A stretch of 64,000 nt of DNA from Acidobacteriota bacterium (GTDB taxonomy: Bacteria > Acidobacteriota > Vicinamibacteria > Vicinamibacterales > UBA2999), in the NCBI GenBank assembly GCA_016871195.1, contig VFZN01000015.1, positions 1 through 64,000 on the forward strand, in the 5' to 3' direction. Shown piece after piece: positions 33,413 through 42,313 of the stretch. Both the position numbers and the translations under genes were made by a program. How positions within the stretch are numbered: the first letter of the stretch is position 1; every line of letters begins with the position of its first letter. The notes under the pieces are model-generated. The model was not told where the DNA came from and did no database searches. It was given only the letters and a program-made list of their open reading frames with translations.

Positions 33413-33877
33413 ATGACACTCACATCCACGCGCGTGGCCCTCGTGGCCGTGATGCTGCTGCTGACCGCGTCGGTGTCGGCCGCGCAGGAGACGACGTATC
33501 AGGCCCGCCTCGCGGTGGTGCCACTCGATGTTGCCATGCAGAGCACGATTGCCGGCGCGGGCGACGTTCGAGGGACACTCGAGGGCCGCACGCTGGTGCT
33601 GAACGGGCAGTTCAGCGGCCTGCGATCGTCGGCGACGGTTGCGCGCCTGCATGTGAGCGCCGTGCGCGGCATGCGCGGAACGGCCGTGGCTGACCTCACG
33701 GTGAGCCCGGCGATTGAGGGGACAGTGACGGGGCGGGTGGAACTGACACCGCCGCAATTGACGGCGTTGTCGGAGGGGCGGCTCTATGTGCAACTGCACA
33801 GCGAGAAGGCCCCCGACGGCAACCTGTGGGGATGGCTGCTGCTGGTGCCCGCACGTGCGGGCGGAGGAGAACGCTGA
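33413..33877 (+). CDS. Exported CHRD-domain protein
   Basis: A 154-residue protein. ATG 33413 has GGGGGAG six bases upstream; ATG 33407 is too close to it. A signal peptide ([18 protein letters not shown]) leads to a domain resembling CHRD (chordin-like): repeated beta segments with [27 protein letters not shown] and a final [21 protein letters not shown], the diagnostic YVxLHS...GxxxG ending. CHRD proteins are extracellular and their biochemical role is mostly unknown. The stop overlaps the next start (TGATG), so it is co-translated with the PQQ dehydrogenase. Confidence 0.85.
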   Translation: MTLTSTRVALVAVMLLLTASVSAAQETTYQARLAVVPLDVAMQSTIAGAGDVRGTLEGRTLVLNGQFSGLRSSATVARLHVSAVRGMRGTAVADLTVSPAIEGTVTGRVELTPPQLTALSEGRLYVQLHSEKAPDGNLWGWLLLVPARAGGGER

Positions 33878-36075
33878 TGACGTCTCAGGCACAGAACGCC
33901 CTGCGGGCGCTGGCTCTGGCTGCGGTGGGTGGCAGCATTTCGCTGGCAGCCCTGCAGACGCCCGCGACGCCGGCCGGCGTGGTGACATCGGCCCAGGTCG
34001 ATCGCGGACGCACGTTCTACACGACGCGCTGCGCGGGCTGCCATCTGCCCGACATGCAGGGGCGCAACGAGGCGGCCACACTGGCCGGCCCCAACTTCGT
34101 CGCCGCCTGGCGCGAGCGTCGCGCGGGCGAACTGGCCCAGTACATCCAGTCGACCATGCCTCCGGCCCGACCGGGCAGCCTCAGCGAGACGGATGCGACC
34201 GATGTGGCGGCGTTCATCCTCGCCGTGAACGGTGCGGCGGTGGGCACGACGCCGCTGGCCTTTGCGGCCACCGAACCGGTGGGGCGCGTCGCCAGCGGAC
34301 AGGTGCGCGCGGCGATACTGACCCCACCTGCCGGCGCGGCGGGCCAGGGCGCGGCGGCCGGGGCACAGGGCAGCCGCCCGGCCGTGGCACGGTCGCGCGG
34401 GCACAGCGTGCAGGGCACCGTGCCGCGCTTCACGCCCGTGACCGATGCGATGCTCAAGACGCCGCCCCCGGGCGACTGGCTGATGGCGCGCCGTAACTAT
34501 CAGGCGTGGAGCTACAGCCCGCTGTCGCAGATCACCACCGAAAATGTCGGGCAGCTCACGCTGGCCTGGTCGTGGTCGATGAATGAAGGCGGTGCGAACC
34601 AGCCGATGCCGCTGGTGCACGACGGCATCATGTATCTCACGAACACCATGAACATGGTGCAGGCGCTCGACGCGGCGACGGGCGACCTCATCTGGGAACA
34701 TCAGGTGGGCCCGAATGAAGCGATCGGGTTCGGGTCGATGCGCAACCTCGCGATGTACCAGGACAAGATCTTCCTCGCCACGACTGACGCACGTCTGGTG
34801 GCCCTCGACGCGCGCACGGGCCGGCAGGTCTGGAATGTGGCGATTGCCGACCGGGCGAAGGGTTTCTCGAACACCTCGGGGCCCATCGTGATTCAGGGCA
34901 AGGTGGTGCAGGGCCTGCAGGGCTGCGACCGCTACCGCGAAGAGCGCTGCATGATCAGCGCCTACGACGCTGATACCGGGGCGCTGGTGTGGAAGTTCCA
35001 CACCATCGCACGGACCGGTGAGCCCGGGGGCGATACCTGGGGCAGCCTGCCCGATCGCATGCGTGCGGGTGGCGACACGTGGATCGTCGGCAGCTACGAC
35101 CCTGATCTGGAACTCACCTACTGGGGCGTGGCGCAGGCCAAGCCGTGGATGCCGGCCAGTCGCGGCAATGCCATCACCGACGCCTCGCTCTATGGCGCCT
35201 CGACGGTGGCCCTGCGTGCGCGTGACGGATCGCTGGCGTGGCACCGGCAGCACATTCCGGCCGAGACGCTCGATCACGACGAGGTGTATGAGCGCGTGCT
35301 GGTCGATCTGAGCCCGCAGGAGCAGGTGCTCTTCACCATCGGCAAGGCTGGCATCCTGTGGAAACTGGATCGGCGCACGGGCAAGTTCCTCGGGCACCGC
35401 GAAACGGTCTTCCAAAATGTGTTCTCGCGCATCGATCCCGAGACGGGCATTCCCGAGTATCGCGAGGACATCAAGCAGCAGAAGGTCGACGAGTGGATCT
35501 CGGCATGCCCGAGCACCGAGGGCGGCCATAACTGGCAGGCGATGAGCTACCACCCCGGGTCGGGCCTGCTGGTCATTCCGCTGTCGCAGTCGTGCATGGA
35601 GATTGCGGCGCGCAAGGTCGAGCAGGTAGAAGGCTCGGGCGGCACCGCCGCGGGACGACGGTTTTTCGAGATGCCCGGCAGCAACGGAAACATCGGCCGT
35701 CTCGCCGCCTACAATGCGCGCACGCTCGAGCCGGTGTGGACGCGTGATCAGCGTGCACCGTACCTGACGGCGGCGCTCACGACGGGAGGCAACCTCGCCT
35801 TCATCGGCGACCTGTCGCGCTATTTCCGTGCACTCGACGTACGCAGCGGCCGCGTGTTGTGGGAGACGCGCCTCAGCACGGCGGTGCAGGGCTACCCGGT
35901 GAGCTTCACGGCCAACGGCCGCCAGTACATCGCCGTCACGACCGGGGTGGGCGGCGGCAGCCCGCGCCTGGTGCCGGCGACGATCGCCCCCGAGATTCAG
36001 CCCCCGGCCAGCGGGCACACGCTGTATGTGTTTGCAGTGCCGTCGACGGGCGCCCGGACGGGCACGGTGCGATGA
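33877..36075 (+). CDS. PQQ-dependent dehydrogenase with N-terminal cytochrome c domain
   Basis: A 732-residue quinoprotein starting at ATG 33877, inside the upstream stop (TGATG) and preceded by GGAGGAG. After a signal-like segment, residues about 40-120 form a class I cytochrome c with CAGCH (C52, C55, H56) and a probable Met ligand in STMPPARPG. Residues about 200-730 form an eight-bladed PQQ propeller with typical blade motifs ([52 protein letters not shown]). Most quinohemoproteins have the cytochrome at the C-terminus; here it is N-terminal. The vicinal Cys-Cys of alcohol dehydrogenases is not seen. Periplasmic oxidation of an alcohol or sugar with electrons passed to the heme is likely. 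Confidence 0.9.
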   Translation: MTSQAQNALRALALAAVGGSISLAALQTPATPAGVVTSAQVDRGRTFYTTRCAGCHLPDMQGRNEAATLAGPNFVAAWRERRAGELAQYIQSTMPPARPGSLSETDATDVAAFILAVNGAAVGTTPLAFAATEPVGRVASGQVRAAILTPPAGAAGQGAAAGAQGSRPAVARSRGHSVQGTVPRFTPVTDAMLKTPPPGDWLMARRNYQAWSYSPLSQITTENVGQLTLAWSWSMNEGGANQPMPLVHDGIMYLTNTMNMVQALDAATGDLIWEHQVGPNEAIGFGSMRNLAMYQDKIFLATTDARLVALDARTGRQVWNVAIADRAKGFSNTSGPIVIQGKVVQGLQGCDRYREERCMISAYDADTGALVWKFHTIARTGEPGGDTWGSLPDRMRAGGDTWIVGSYDPDLELTYWGVAQAKPWMPASRGNAITDASLYGASTVALRARDGSLAWHRQHIPAETLDHDEVYERVLVDLSPQEQVLFTIGKAGILWKLDRRTGKFLGHRETVFQNVFSRIDPETGIPEYREDIKQQKVDEWISACPSTEGGHNWQAMSYHPGSGLLVIPLSQSCMEIAARKVEQVEGSGGTAAGRRFFEMPGSNGNIGRLAAYNARTLEPVWTRDQRAPYLTAALTTGGNLAFIGDLSRYFRALDVRSGRVLWETRLSTAVQGYPVSFTANGRQYIAVTTGVGGGSPRLVPATIAPEIQPPASGHTLYVFAVPSTGARTGTVR

Positions 36076-37571
36076 GGCGTGCCTGGTGGGTGGTGCCCAC
36101 ACTGCTGGTCACCGCCTGCTGGGCTTGGTGGGGTGTGACGACCGACTACTACCTCACGCTCAACGACTTCTGGGGGTTGCTCGTGATCGCCGAGCAGCTC
36201 AACCCGTCCGACCCCCGGAGCCTGCACAACGGGTTTTTCCCAATCGGCTATCCCCTGCTGCTGCGCCTCTTCGGCGGCGCGTCGGTGCTAGCGTTCGCCT
36301 TCCTGTTCTCGGTGGCCTCTGCGGCTGCCGTACTGATCGGGGTCGGCGTGTTCCTGTCGCCCCGCACCGGACCCGTGCTGGCCATCACAGGCGTCGTGCT
36401 CACGGCCCTGCATCCGCTCGTGTTTCAGCATGCCGTGACCTCGAGCGCCGACATGCCCATGACGGCGGCTCTCGTGCTGGGCGTGCTGCTGCTGAGTGAT
36501 GCCCTTGAACAAGATGCGCGGCGTCAGGCGCTGGTGGCTGGCATGCTCATCGGCTGTGCGGTGCTGCTGCGCTATCACGCAGCGGCGGTGGTGGCGGCGA
36601 TGGCTCTCGGGGGACTGATGGCATGGCCGTCACGGTGGAAGGCCCTGTGCGGCGCATGCGTCGCCGCCTGTGCGGTGGGCGGCCTTCAGGTGGGGCTCAA
36701 CTTGTGGGCCGGTGTCGGCCCGCTGCAGACATCGCAGGCCTTCAATCTCTACAAGCTGTTCAACCCGGTCGACTGGTTTCATCTGCCCCCGCCCGACCTG
36801 CCTGGTTCGGTGTGGGCGGTGGTGCAGATGAATCCTCGCGCATTCTGGCAGGCCTATCTGGCGCAACTCTCAGGCGTGTGGCTCCTGCTCGGCCTGGCGG
36901 CGGCGGCTGTGGCCCTTGCGCCCGCGGGCGCACGTCGCACGGCGGCGTTTCTGCTGGTGATTCTGGTGGGCTACCTGCCGCTGCAGGCCCTCGGCGGATC
37001 GCCGCGGGGACCGTTGCCGGCGGTGCCGCTCGTCATTGTCGCTCTGGTGTCTGCGGCCGGACGCGTGACGCAGGTTCCTCGCGGGACATGGTTGGCAGGC
37101 GCGGCGGGACTCGTGACGGTGGTCATGGCCGCGTGGAGCTGGATGCCGGCCAATCTCGGATTCCTGCGAGGGCAGGAGGCGAACCGCGAGGCCTCGGCCA
37201 GCGTTGAGGCCATGCTGCGGGCCGACGGCGTGCGGTTCGCGGGCGAGGTCTACACCGATGCCGGTGAGTTCTATTTCGTGTCGACGAAACGCGCACGGGC
37301 AGGGGCTCTGCATCCACTGACACCGGGCGGATGGGCGCGCGTCGACTTGTATGGATTCGACCGGTCATTTCCTCAGATGCGCCTCACGTCGATCGACGAG
37401 TTTCTTGCCGACTGCCGACACTACGGCGTCACGCACCTGGCTCTCACCCCGGGGGCCGAGGCCATGGTGCGCGGACTCGGTGTCGCCGTCACACCGGCGA
37501 CCCTGCCCGACGGCCTGCGCTGGGTGGGGCAGACGGGCGGGCTTGCGGTGGTGGCGATTGAGGGATCCTGA
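36072..37571 (+). CDS. GT-C-type membrane glycosyltransferase (PMT/ArnT-like)
   Basis: A 499-residue protein with about ten membrane helices. The ATG overlaps the upstream stop (ATGA). The first loop has [12 protein letters not shown], with an acidic residue after the first helix as in GT-C enzymes using polyprenyl-phosphate sugars, followed by [15 protein letters not shown], which resembles the glycosyltransferase-39/DUF2029-like pattern. The C-terminal 130 residues form a soluble domain ([19 protein letters not shown]). The likely role is transfer of a sugar to a lipid, protein or glycan on the periplasmic side; donor and acceptor are unknown. Confidence 0.72.
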   Translation: MRRAWWVVPTLLVTACWAWWGVTTDYYLTLNDFWGLLVIAEQLNPSDPRSLHNGFFPIGYPLLLRLFGGASVLAFAFLFSVASAAAVLIGVGVFLSPRTGPVLAITGVVLTALHPLVFQHAVTSSADMPMTAALVLGVLLLSDALEQDARRQALVAGMLIGCAVLLRYHAAAVVAAMALGGLMAWPSRWKALCGACVAACAVGGLQVGLNLWAGVGPLQTSQAFNLYKLFNPVDWFHLPPPDLPGSVWAVVQMNPRAFWQAYLAQLSGVWLLLGLAAAAVALAPAGARRTAAFLLVILVGYLPLQALGGSPRGPLPAVPLVIVALVSAAGRVTQVPRGTWLAGAAGLVTVVMAAWSWMPANLGFLRGQEANREASASVEAMLRADGVRFAGEVYTDAGEFYFVSTKRARAGALHPLTPGGWARVDLYGFDRSFPQMRLTSIDEFLADCRHYGVTHLALTPGAEAMVRGLGVAVTPATLPDGLRWVGQTGGLAVVAIEGS

Positions 37572-37640
37572 CTGACGGTCTGGAGGCAGGTCCAGGTGAC
37601 GTGGCCGTCACCATGCGGCGGCAGGAGGGAACGCGCACAC

Positions 37641-38282
37641 ATGCACTTCACCAATCGGGCAGAGGCGGGTCGGCTGCTGGGACAGCGTCTGTCGCACCTG
37701 CGCGGCCAGCATCCGCTGGTGCTGGGCATCCCCCGCGGGGGCGTGCCCGTCGCGGCTCCCGTGGCCGCGGCCTTGGCGGGCGAGCTCGACGTGCTGCTGG
37801 TGCGAAAGCTGCGCACGCCGGGTGCCCTCGAGGTGGCGATGGGCGCCATCGACGAAGCCGGTCACGTGCTGCGGATGCATCCGGACGAGGTGCGCGATGC
37901 CGCCTCGGAGTCGGCGTGGACAGCCGAGGTCGCCGCTCAGGGAGCAGCGATTCGTGCACGACGTCGTGTGATCTCAGGTGTGCGCCCCTCCGCGCCGCTG
38001 CGCGGGCGCCTCGTCGTGCTGGTGGACGATGGAATGGCGACGGGCGCGACGATGAGGGCGGCGGTGGATGCGGCCAAGCGACAGGGTGCCGCGCGGGCGA
38101 TTGTCGCGCTGCCCGTGGCCGCCGCTGACGCGCTGGCGATGCTGGACGGCATGGCAGACGAGGTGGTGTGCCTGCATGTGCCCGCGTGGTTCACGGGCGT
38201 CGGAGCGTTCTACGAGGATTTCGGTGAGGCGAGCGACGCCGAGGTGGTGGCGCTGTTGCGTCCAACCACCCCGGCCTCGTGA
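37641..38282 (+). CDS. Phosphoribosyltransferase-like protein (COG1926 type)
   Basis: A 213-residue type I phosphoribosyltransferase-fold protein. ATG 37641 was chosen because AGGAGGG lies upstream and HFTNRAEAGRLLGQRL is the usual N-terminus. The PRPP loop is LVVLVDDGMATGATMRAAV, and IPRGGVPVAAPVA and VRKLRTPGALEVAMGAI are the other conserved parts. Members of this group are often annotated as predicted phosphoribosyltransferases; no base substrate is established. It converges on the PQQ dehydrogenase gene, with only nine bases between the stops. Confidence 0.88.
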   Translation: MHFTNRAEAGRLLGQRLSHLRGQHPLVLGIPRGGVPVAAPVAAALAGELDVLLVRKLRTPGALEVAMGAIDEAGHVLRMHPDEVRDAASESAWTAEVAAQGAAIRARRRVISGVRPSAPLRGRLVVLVDDGMATGATMRAAVDAAKRQGAARAIVALPVAAADALAMLDGMADEVVCLHVPAWFTGVGAFYEDFGEASDAEVVALLRPTTPAS

Positions 38283-38291
38283 GGCGTAGCC

Positions 38292-40304
38292 CTAGCGGCG
38301 CGCGGCGGGCAGCTTGTAGGCGATGAGTTCGCCGGCCACGCCAGGGGCGCTGACCGACACGGTGATGTACTGCTGCCCGTTGATCTGGTAGGTCATGGGC
38401 GAGCCGGTCTGGGGAGCCGGCATGTACACGGCACCGACTTCCTCGCCTGTTCCCTTGTTGTAGGCCCGCAGCATCGCGCCCTGTCCCTTGGGCGTCGAGT
38501 TCATGCCGCCTTCGCCGGCGATAACCAGCGTCTTGGTGGTCAGCACGCCGATGCGGCCCTGACGGCCCGTGCGAGGAATCGTCAGCCCCTTGAGTGCGGG
38601 GTGATTCTTGATCGCGTCGGGCGTGTCACCGTGGGCAATCTGCCAGGCCAGGGTGCCTTCGTTGAGGTTGAGGGCTGTGATGCGCCCATAGGGCGGCTTG
38701 GTGAGCGGCAGCCCGCGTACCGTGGTGGCGGGGAACGACGGGCGGCCCGAGGTGTCGGCCGGATCCGACGCGAAGCCGCGGACATACAGCATGTCGGTCT
38801 TCACCCCGTCGCCGGGCAGCAGGCCCAGGGCCGACACGTTGGTGTTCGAGAAGATGTAGAACATGTTCGTCTCGGGGTCGAGCGAACCGCCCTGCCAGTT
38901 GGCGCCACCGGTGACGTTGGGCAGCATGAGCGTCCCGAGCGGACCGTCCCACTTGCTGACCACGGGGGGGGTGAACAGCGGGCCGATCTTGTAGCGCTTC
39001 ACCAGGGCTTCGGCCTCGGCGCGCAGTTCGGGAGTGAAGTCAATGAGGTCGTCGATGGCGACGCCCTGCCGTTCGAAGGCGGGCGGCTTGGTAACAAATG
39101 GCTGGGTGGGGGCGTATTGCTCGCCCGGCACGGTGCCGATTTCCACCTTGCGTTCTTCAATGGGCCACACAGGCTGGCCGGTGGCGCGGTCGAACACGTA
39201 GACCCAGCCCTGCTTGGTGGCCTGGGCTACGGCCTTGATGGTGCGGCCGTTCTGCCGGATGTCCACGAGGATGGGAGCGCAGGGCACGTCAAAGTCCCAG
39301 ATGCCGTGATGCACCAGCTGGTAGTGCCACTTGCGCTTGCCCGTCGTGATATCGACGGCGACAATGCTTTCGCTGAAGAGCGTGTTGCCGGGGCGGTGGC
39401 CGCCGTAATAGTCACCGGTCGGCAGCTCGACCGGCATGTAGACGAGGCCCAGTTCCTCGTCGACGGTCATCTGGGCCCAGACCCCGGTGTTGCCGCTGTA
39501 GCTCCAGGAGTCTTTTTCCCAGGTCTCGTTGCCGACTTCGCCCGGCGCAGGAATGGTCTTGAAGAGCCACAGCCGCTTGCCCGTGCGCACGTCATAGCCG
39601 CGCACGAACCCCTTCTGGTTCGTCTTGCTCTTCGGGGCCCCGCCCTCGACGTGGGCGGCGCCGATGATGATCGTGTTCTTCACCACCACCGGAGCCGAGT
39701 GCAGTCCTACCTCGCCAGTGATGGGGTCCATCTCCTGGTCCATCTCTTTTTTGAGATCGACCATACCGTCGGTGCCGAAGTCGGCGATGCGGCGCCCGGT
39801 GCGGGCATCGAGGGCGACAAGCATGTAGCCCGGGGTCACGTAGAGGATGCGGGCGTCCTTCCCGTCGGTCCAGTACGACAGGCCGCGTCCCGAGAGCTGA
39901 CGGGGAGCGGCGGCTCCGCGTGCACCTTCGTCGACCGCGTGCATCCACTTCATCTCGCCGGTGGCCGCATCGACGGCGACGGCGGCGCGGCGCGAGCCGG
40001 CTGTGAAGTAGAGCGTGCCCCCGACCATCAGCGGGGTGGCCTGGAACTGGAACTCAGGCCGGGGCCCGAGATTCTCGGTCTTGAACCGCCACGCGATATC
40101 GAGGGAATTGAAGTTGGAGGCGTCCACCTGTGCTAGCGGAGAATAGCGCCGGCTGGCGAGGTCTCCCCCATAGGTGGGCCACTCGCCGCGGCTGGTCCCG
40201 AGCGAGATCAGGTCGCCCGCCTGGCCCGTCACGGTGTGCCAGGTCCCCAAGGCCACAACGCCGGCCAGGGCCAGCGCCATCCCGGTCATCCGCTGTCGTC
40301 GCAT
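38292..40304 (-). CDS. PQQ-dependent dehydrogenase (glucose dehydrogenase-like, soluble)
   Basis: A 670-residue quinoprotein. ATG 40304 follows GGGAGGGAGAG and starts a signal peptide (MTGMALALAGVVALGTWHTV). The rest is a PQQ propeller: [67 protein letters not shown], and the GGANWQGGSLDP blade typical of glucose and quinate dehydrogenases. Unlike membrane glucose dehydrogenase it has no N-terminal membrane domain, and unlike the plus-strand quinoprotein in this window it has no heme motif. It probably oxidises a sugar or polyol in the periplasm with a separate electron acceptor. Confidence 0.92.
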   Translation of the reverse strand: MRRQRMTGMALALAGVVALGTWHTVTGQAGDLISLGTSRGEWPTYGGDLASRRYSPLAQVDASNFNSLDIAWRFKTENLGPRPEFQFQATPLMVGGTLYFTAGSRRAAVAVDAATGEMKWMHAVDEGARGAAAPRQLSGRGLSYWTDGKDARILYVTPGYMLVALDARTGRRIADFGTDGMVDLKKEMDQEMDPITGEVGLHSAPVVVKNTIIIGAAHVEGGAPKSKTNQKGFVRGYDVRTGKRLWLFKTIPAPGEVGNETWEKDSWSYSGNTGVWAQMTVDEELGLVYMPVELPTGDYYGGHRPGNTLFSESIVAVDITTGKRKWHYQLVHHGIWDFDVPCAPILVDIRQNGRTIKAVAQATKQGWVYVFDRATGQPVWPIEERKVEIGTVPGEQYAPTQPFVTKPPAFERQGVAIDDLIDFTPELRAEAEALVKRYKIGPLFTPPVVSKWDGPLGTLMLPNVTGGANWQGGSLDPETNMFYIFSNTNVSALGLLPGDGVKTDMLYVRGFASDPADTSGRPSFPATTVRGLPLTKPPYGRITALNLNEGTLAWQIAHGDTPDAIKNHPALKGLTIPRTGRQGRIGVLTTKTLVIAGEGGMNSTPKGQGAMLRAYNKGTGEEVGAVYMPAPQTGSPMTYQINGQQYITVSVSAPGVAGELIAYKLPAARR

Positions 40305-40321
40305 CTGCTCTCCCTCCCCGA

Positions 40322-40350
40322 GTGAGAAACTGCAGGCCTTACTATACAAT
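40322..40350 (+). promoter_or_regulatory. Putative sigma70 promoter, leaderless mRNA for the aminotransferase
   Basis: GTGAGA, a 17-base spacer and TACAAT (40345-40350). The ATG at 40357 begins only 6 bases after the -10 box, so the transcript should start at the start codon. It faces away from the divergent PQQ dehydrogenase gene. Confidence 0.55.
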
Positions 40351-40356
40351 CCGCCC

Positions 40357-41583
40357 ATGCATCTGCGACGCCGCGATTTTCTGGCTGCCACTGGCACACT
40401 GGCTCTGTGCTCGACCACTCATCCTGTGGCGCAGACCACCCGACCGGGTGGGGTGCTGCCGGCGGGCCTCCGGGCGGATTTTCCCCAGGCGTCTACCGAG
40501 ACGTATCTCAACTCGGCGGCGCTGCATCCCGTGGGTACATTTGCCGCCCGCGCCATCGAGGAGGGGCTCGCCTATCGGCTGCACGGTGCCGGTGAGGGCC
40601 GTGCCGACTTCACGGCCGCGAAGCAGGAGGCCCTGCGCGGCCAGTTCGGGGCGCTCATCAACGCGTCGCCCCGCGAGATCGCGTTCACCAGCAGCACCTC
40701 CGACGGCGAGAACATCGTTGTGATGGGCCTCGACCTGGCGCGGAAGAAGGGCAACATCGTCATCGACGAGCTGCACTTCACCACATCGCTCTACATGTAC
40801 AAGGAACTCGAAAAACAGGGCGTCGAGCTGCGCATCGTCAAGCACCGCAACTGGGCCATTGATCCGGCCGATATGGACAAGGCCATCGACCGGAATACGC
40901 GGCTGGTGTCGCTGGCCCTCGTCTCGAATGTCAACGGCTTCATGCATGACTGTGCGGCGGTGAGCCGCCTGGCGCACGACCGTGGCGCGCTGGTGTTTGC
41001 CGACATCATCCAGGCCGTCGGGGCCGTACCGATCGACGTCCAAGCCCTGGGGATCGACTTTGCATCGGCAGGCACTTACAAGTGGCTGATGGGCGAGCGC
41101 GGGTTCGGGTTCCTCTACGTCAAGGAAGAGCTGCAGGGCACCGTGCTGCCGACCACCCGCTACGGACATCGGCAGGTGACCAATTTCAACCGCGCCGCGC
41201 TGACATGGGAACCGCTGCCCGGAGCTGCCCGATACGAGTCGGGCGGTATCGCGGTGCTGCTGGCGGCCTGCGTGTCTGCGGGCATCGACTACGTGACGCG
41301 CCTGGGCGTCGACCGTATCGGCGCCCATGCCCGGGTGCTGACGGACCGTCTGCAGGCAGAACTGCCGCCCCTCGGATACGAACCCCTCACGCCGCGCGGC
41401 ACACGCACGCCGATTCTGGCCTTCGGGCTGAAGGACACGGCGGCAACGGCCAAGCGCCTGCAGGCGGGCAAGGTGACCGGCACAATTGTGAGCAACGAGA
41501 ACCGCCTACGGCTCGCCGTGTCGGTCTTCAACACGCACGAGGACATCGACCGCGCGGTCGCCGTGCTGGCGGGGCGTGCCTAA
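40357..41583 (+). CDS. Tat-exported class V aminotransferase-fold PLP enzyme
   Basis: A 408-residue PLP-dependent enzyme of the class V aminotransferase/cysteine desulfurase fold with an N-terminal twin-arginine signal (HLRRRDFLAATGTLALC). The PLP lysine is K242 in SAGTYKWLMGERG; other cofactor-site features are STSDGEN and DIIQAVGAVPID. Most members of the fold are cytoplasmic; periplasmic Tat-exported relatives are known, for example PvdN of Pseudomonas. No cysteine is present at the place used by desulfurases, so aminotransferase, lyase or epimerase chemistry is more likely. The ATG lies directly downstream of a promoter, and the longer open frame upstream is antisense to the neighbour. 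Confidence 0.87.
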   Translation: MHLRRRDFLAATGTLALCSTTHPVAQTTRPGGVLPAGLRADFPQASTETYLNSAALHPVGTFAARAIEEGLAYRLHGAGEGRADFTAAKQEALRGQFGALINASPREIAFTSSTSDGENIVVMGLDLARKKGNIVIDELHFTTSLYMYKELEKQGVELRIVKHRNWAIDPADMDKAIDRNTRLVSLALVSNVNGFMHDCAAVSRLAHDRGALVFADIIQAVGAVPIDVQALGIDFASAGTYKWLMGERGFGFLYVKEELQGTVLPTTRYGHRQVTNFNRAALTWEPLPGAARYESGGIAVLLAACVSAGIDYVTRLGVDRIGAHARVLTDRLQAELPPLGYEPLTPRGTRTPILAFGLKDTAATAKRLQAGKVTGTIVSNENRLRLAVSVFNTHEDIDRAVAVLAGRA

Positions 41584-41640
41584 GGCGCAGTCGAGGTGCC
41601 GACGACGGTCACCCGGACGGGTGACCATCCCGGCGTCAGG

Positions 41641-42243
41641 TCAGCGCGATGGCTTGAGCTTGCCCTGGTGGCAGGCGATGCAGCCGATTTCCGGATTCTT
41701 GACGCCGGCAAAGTGCTTGTTGATCGAGCCGACCATGCCGCGCATGCGTCGGGCCACGTGCTTATTCGGACTCTCGTCCCAGCCCCAGTTGTTCGGGTCG
41801 TGGCAGTGCGAGCACCCAACCCCGAGCGATGCCGTGAACACGCCCATCTGCAGCGCCAGTGACGTGTCGCCGTTGAACACCTTCTCGTAGCGCTTGGCGT
41901 CGCGTTCCCACTGGGCCTGTGTGATCTTCGGCGGTGTGAGCTGGCCCTTGTGGCAGGTGTTGCAGGTGATGCCGCCGTAGGCCTTGAGGGCGCCGTTGTT
42001 GAGGTCGTTCACCATGCGCGACATGCGATAGGCGAGATCAAACGTCGGCATGTAGGGGAGGCTCCACTGTCCATCGAGATGGCAGTGGGTGCACTCGACG
42101 CCGAGGGCCTTCGACCATTCCTGCATCTTGGCCTGCACGGTCTCAGGGGACGAGGCCGACGACGCCGGCTGGGCGGACACGGACGGGACGCCGACTGACA
42201 GAACCCAGACACTGACCCACAGAGCACGGGCAAGATGACGCAT
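41641..42243 (-). CDS. Exported tetraheme cytochrome c of the reaction-centre cytochrome type
   Basis: A 200-residue periplasmic protein with a signal peptide (ALWVSVWVLSVGVPSVSA) and four heme-attachment motifs: CTHCH, CNTCH, CSHCH and CIACH. Upstream helices contain methionines spaced for axial ligands (YRMSRMVNDL, RRMRGMVGSI), the repeat pattern of the cytochrome subunit of photosynthetic reaction centres. No reaction-centre genes are present, and such stand-alone cytochromes are common in Acidobacteriota. It could relay electrons from the PQQ dehydrogenases nearby. It is divergent from another heme protein gene, 70 bases away. Confidence 0.93.
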   Translation of the reverse strand: MRHLARALWVSVWVLSVGVPSVSAQPASSASSPETVQAKMQEWSKALGVECTHCHLDGQWSLPYMPTFDLAYRMSRMVNDLNNGALKAYGGITCNTCHKGQLTPPKITQAQWERDAKRYEKVFNGDTSLALQMGVFTASLGVGCSHCHDPNNWGWDESPNKHVARRMRGMVGSINKHFAGVKNPEIGCIACHQGKLKPSR

Positions 42244-42301
42244 AGCGATTTCCAGCGTAACGCACTCGGCGGGAGTCGTGCCAGCGGCGCCTGCCGCGCA
42301 G

Positions 42302-42307
42302 TAGGAT
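42302..42307 (+). promoter_or_regulatory. Putative -10 box (TAGGAT) close to a start codon
   Basis: TAGGAT lies six bases before ATG 42314; GTGCCA 18 bases further upstream may be a -35. The intervening GGAGCG is too close to the ATG to act as a normal ribosome-binding site. Confidence 0.35.
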
Positions 42308-42313
42308 GGAGCG

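Noticed and set aside
33784-36102. Minus-strand frame of about 770 codons opposite the PQQ dehydrogenase
   Set aside because: Composition typical of an antisense shadow (Arg, Ala, His, Gly); the sense strand carries heme and PQQ motifs.
38601-40136. Plus-strand frame of about 510 codons opposite the second PQQ dehydrogenase
   Set aside because: No motif, and biased composition; the opposite strand has the PQQ propeller repeats.
41641-42243. Evidence of photosynthesis from the reaction-centre-type cytochrome
   Set aside because: No reaction-centre, chlorophyll or light-harvesting genes are present; stand-alone forms occur in non-phototrophs.
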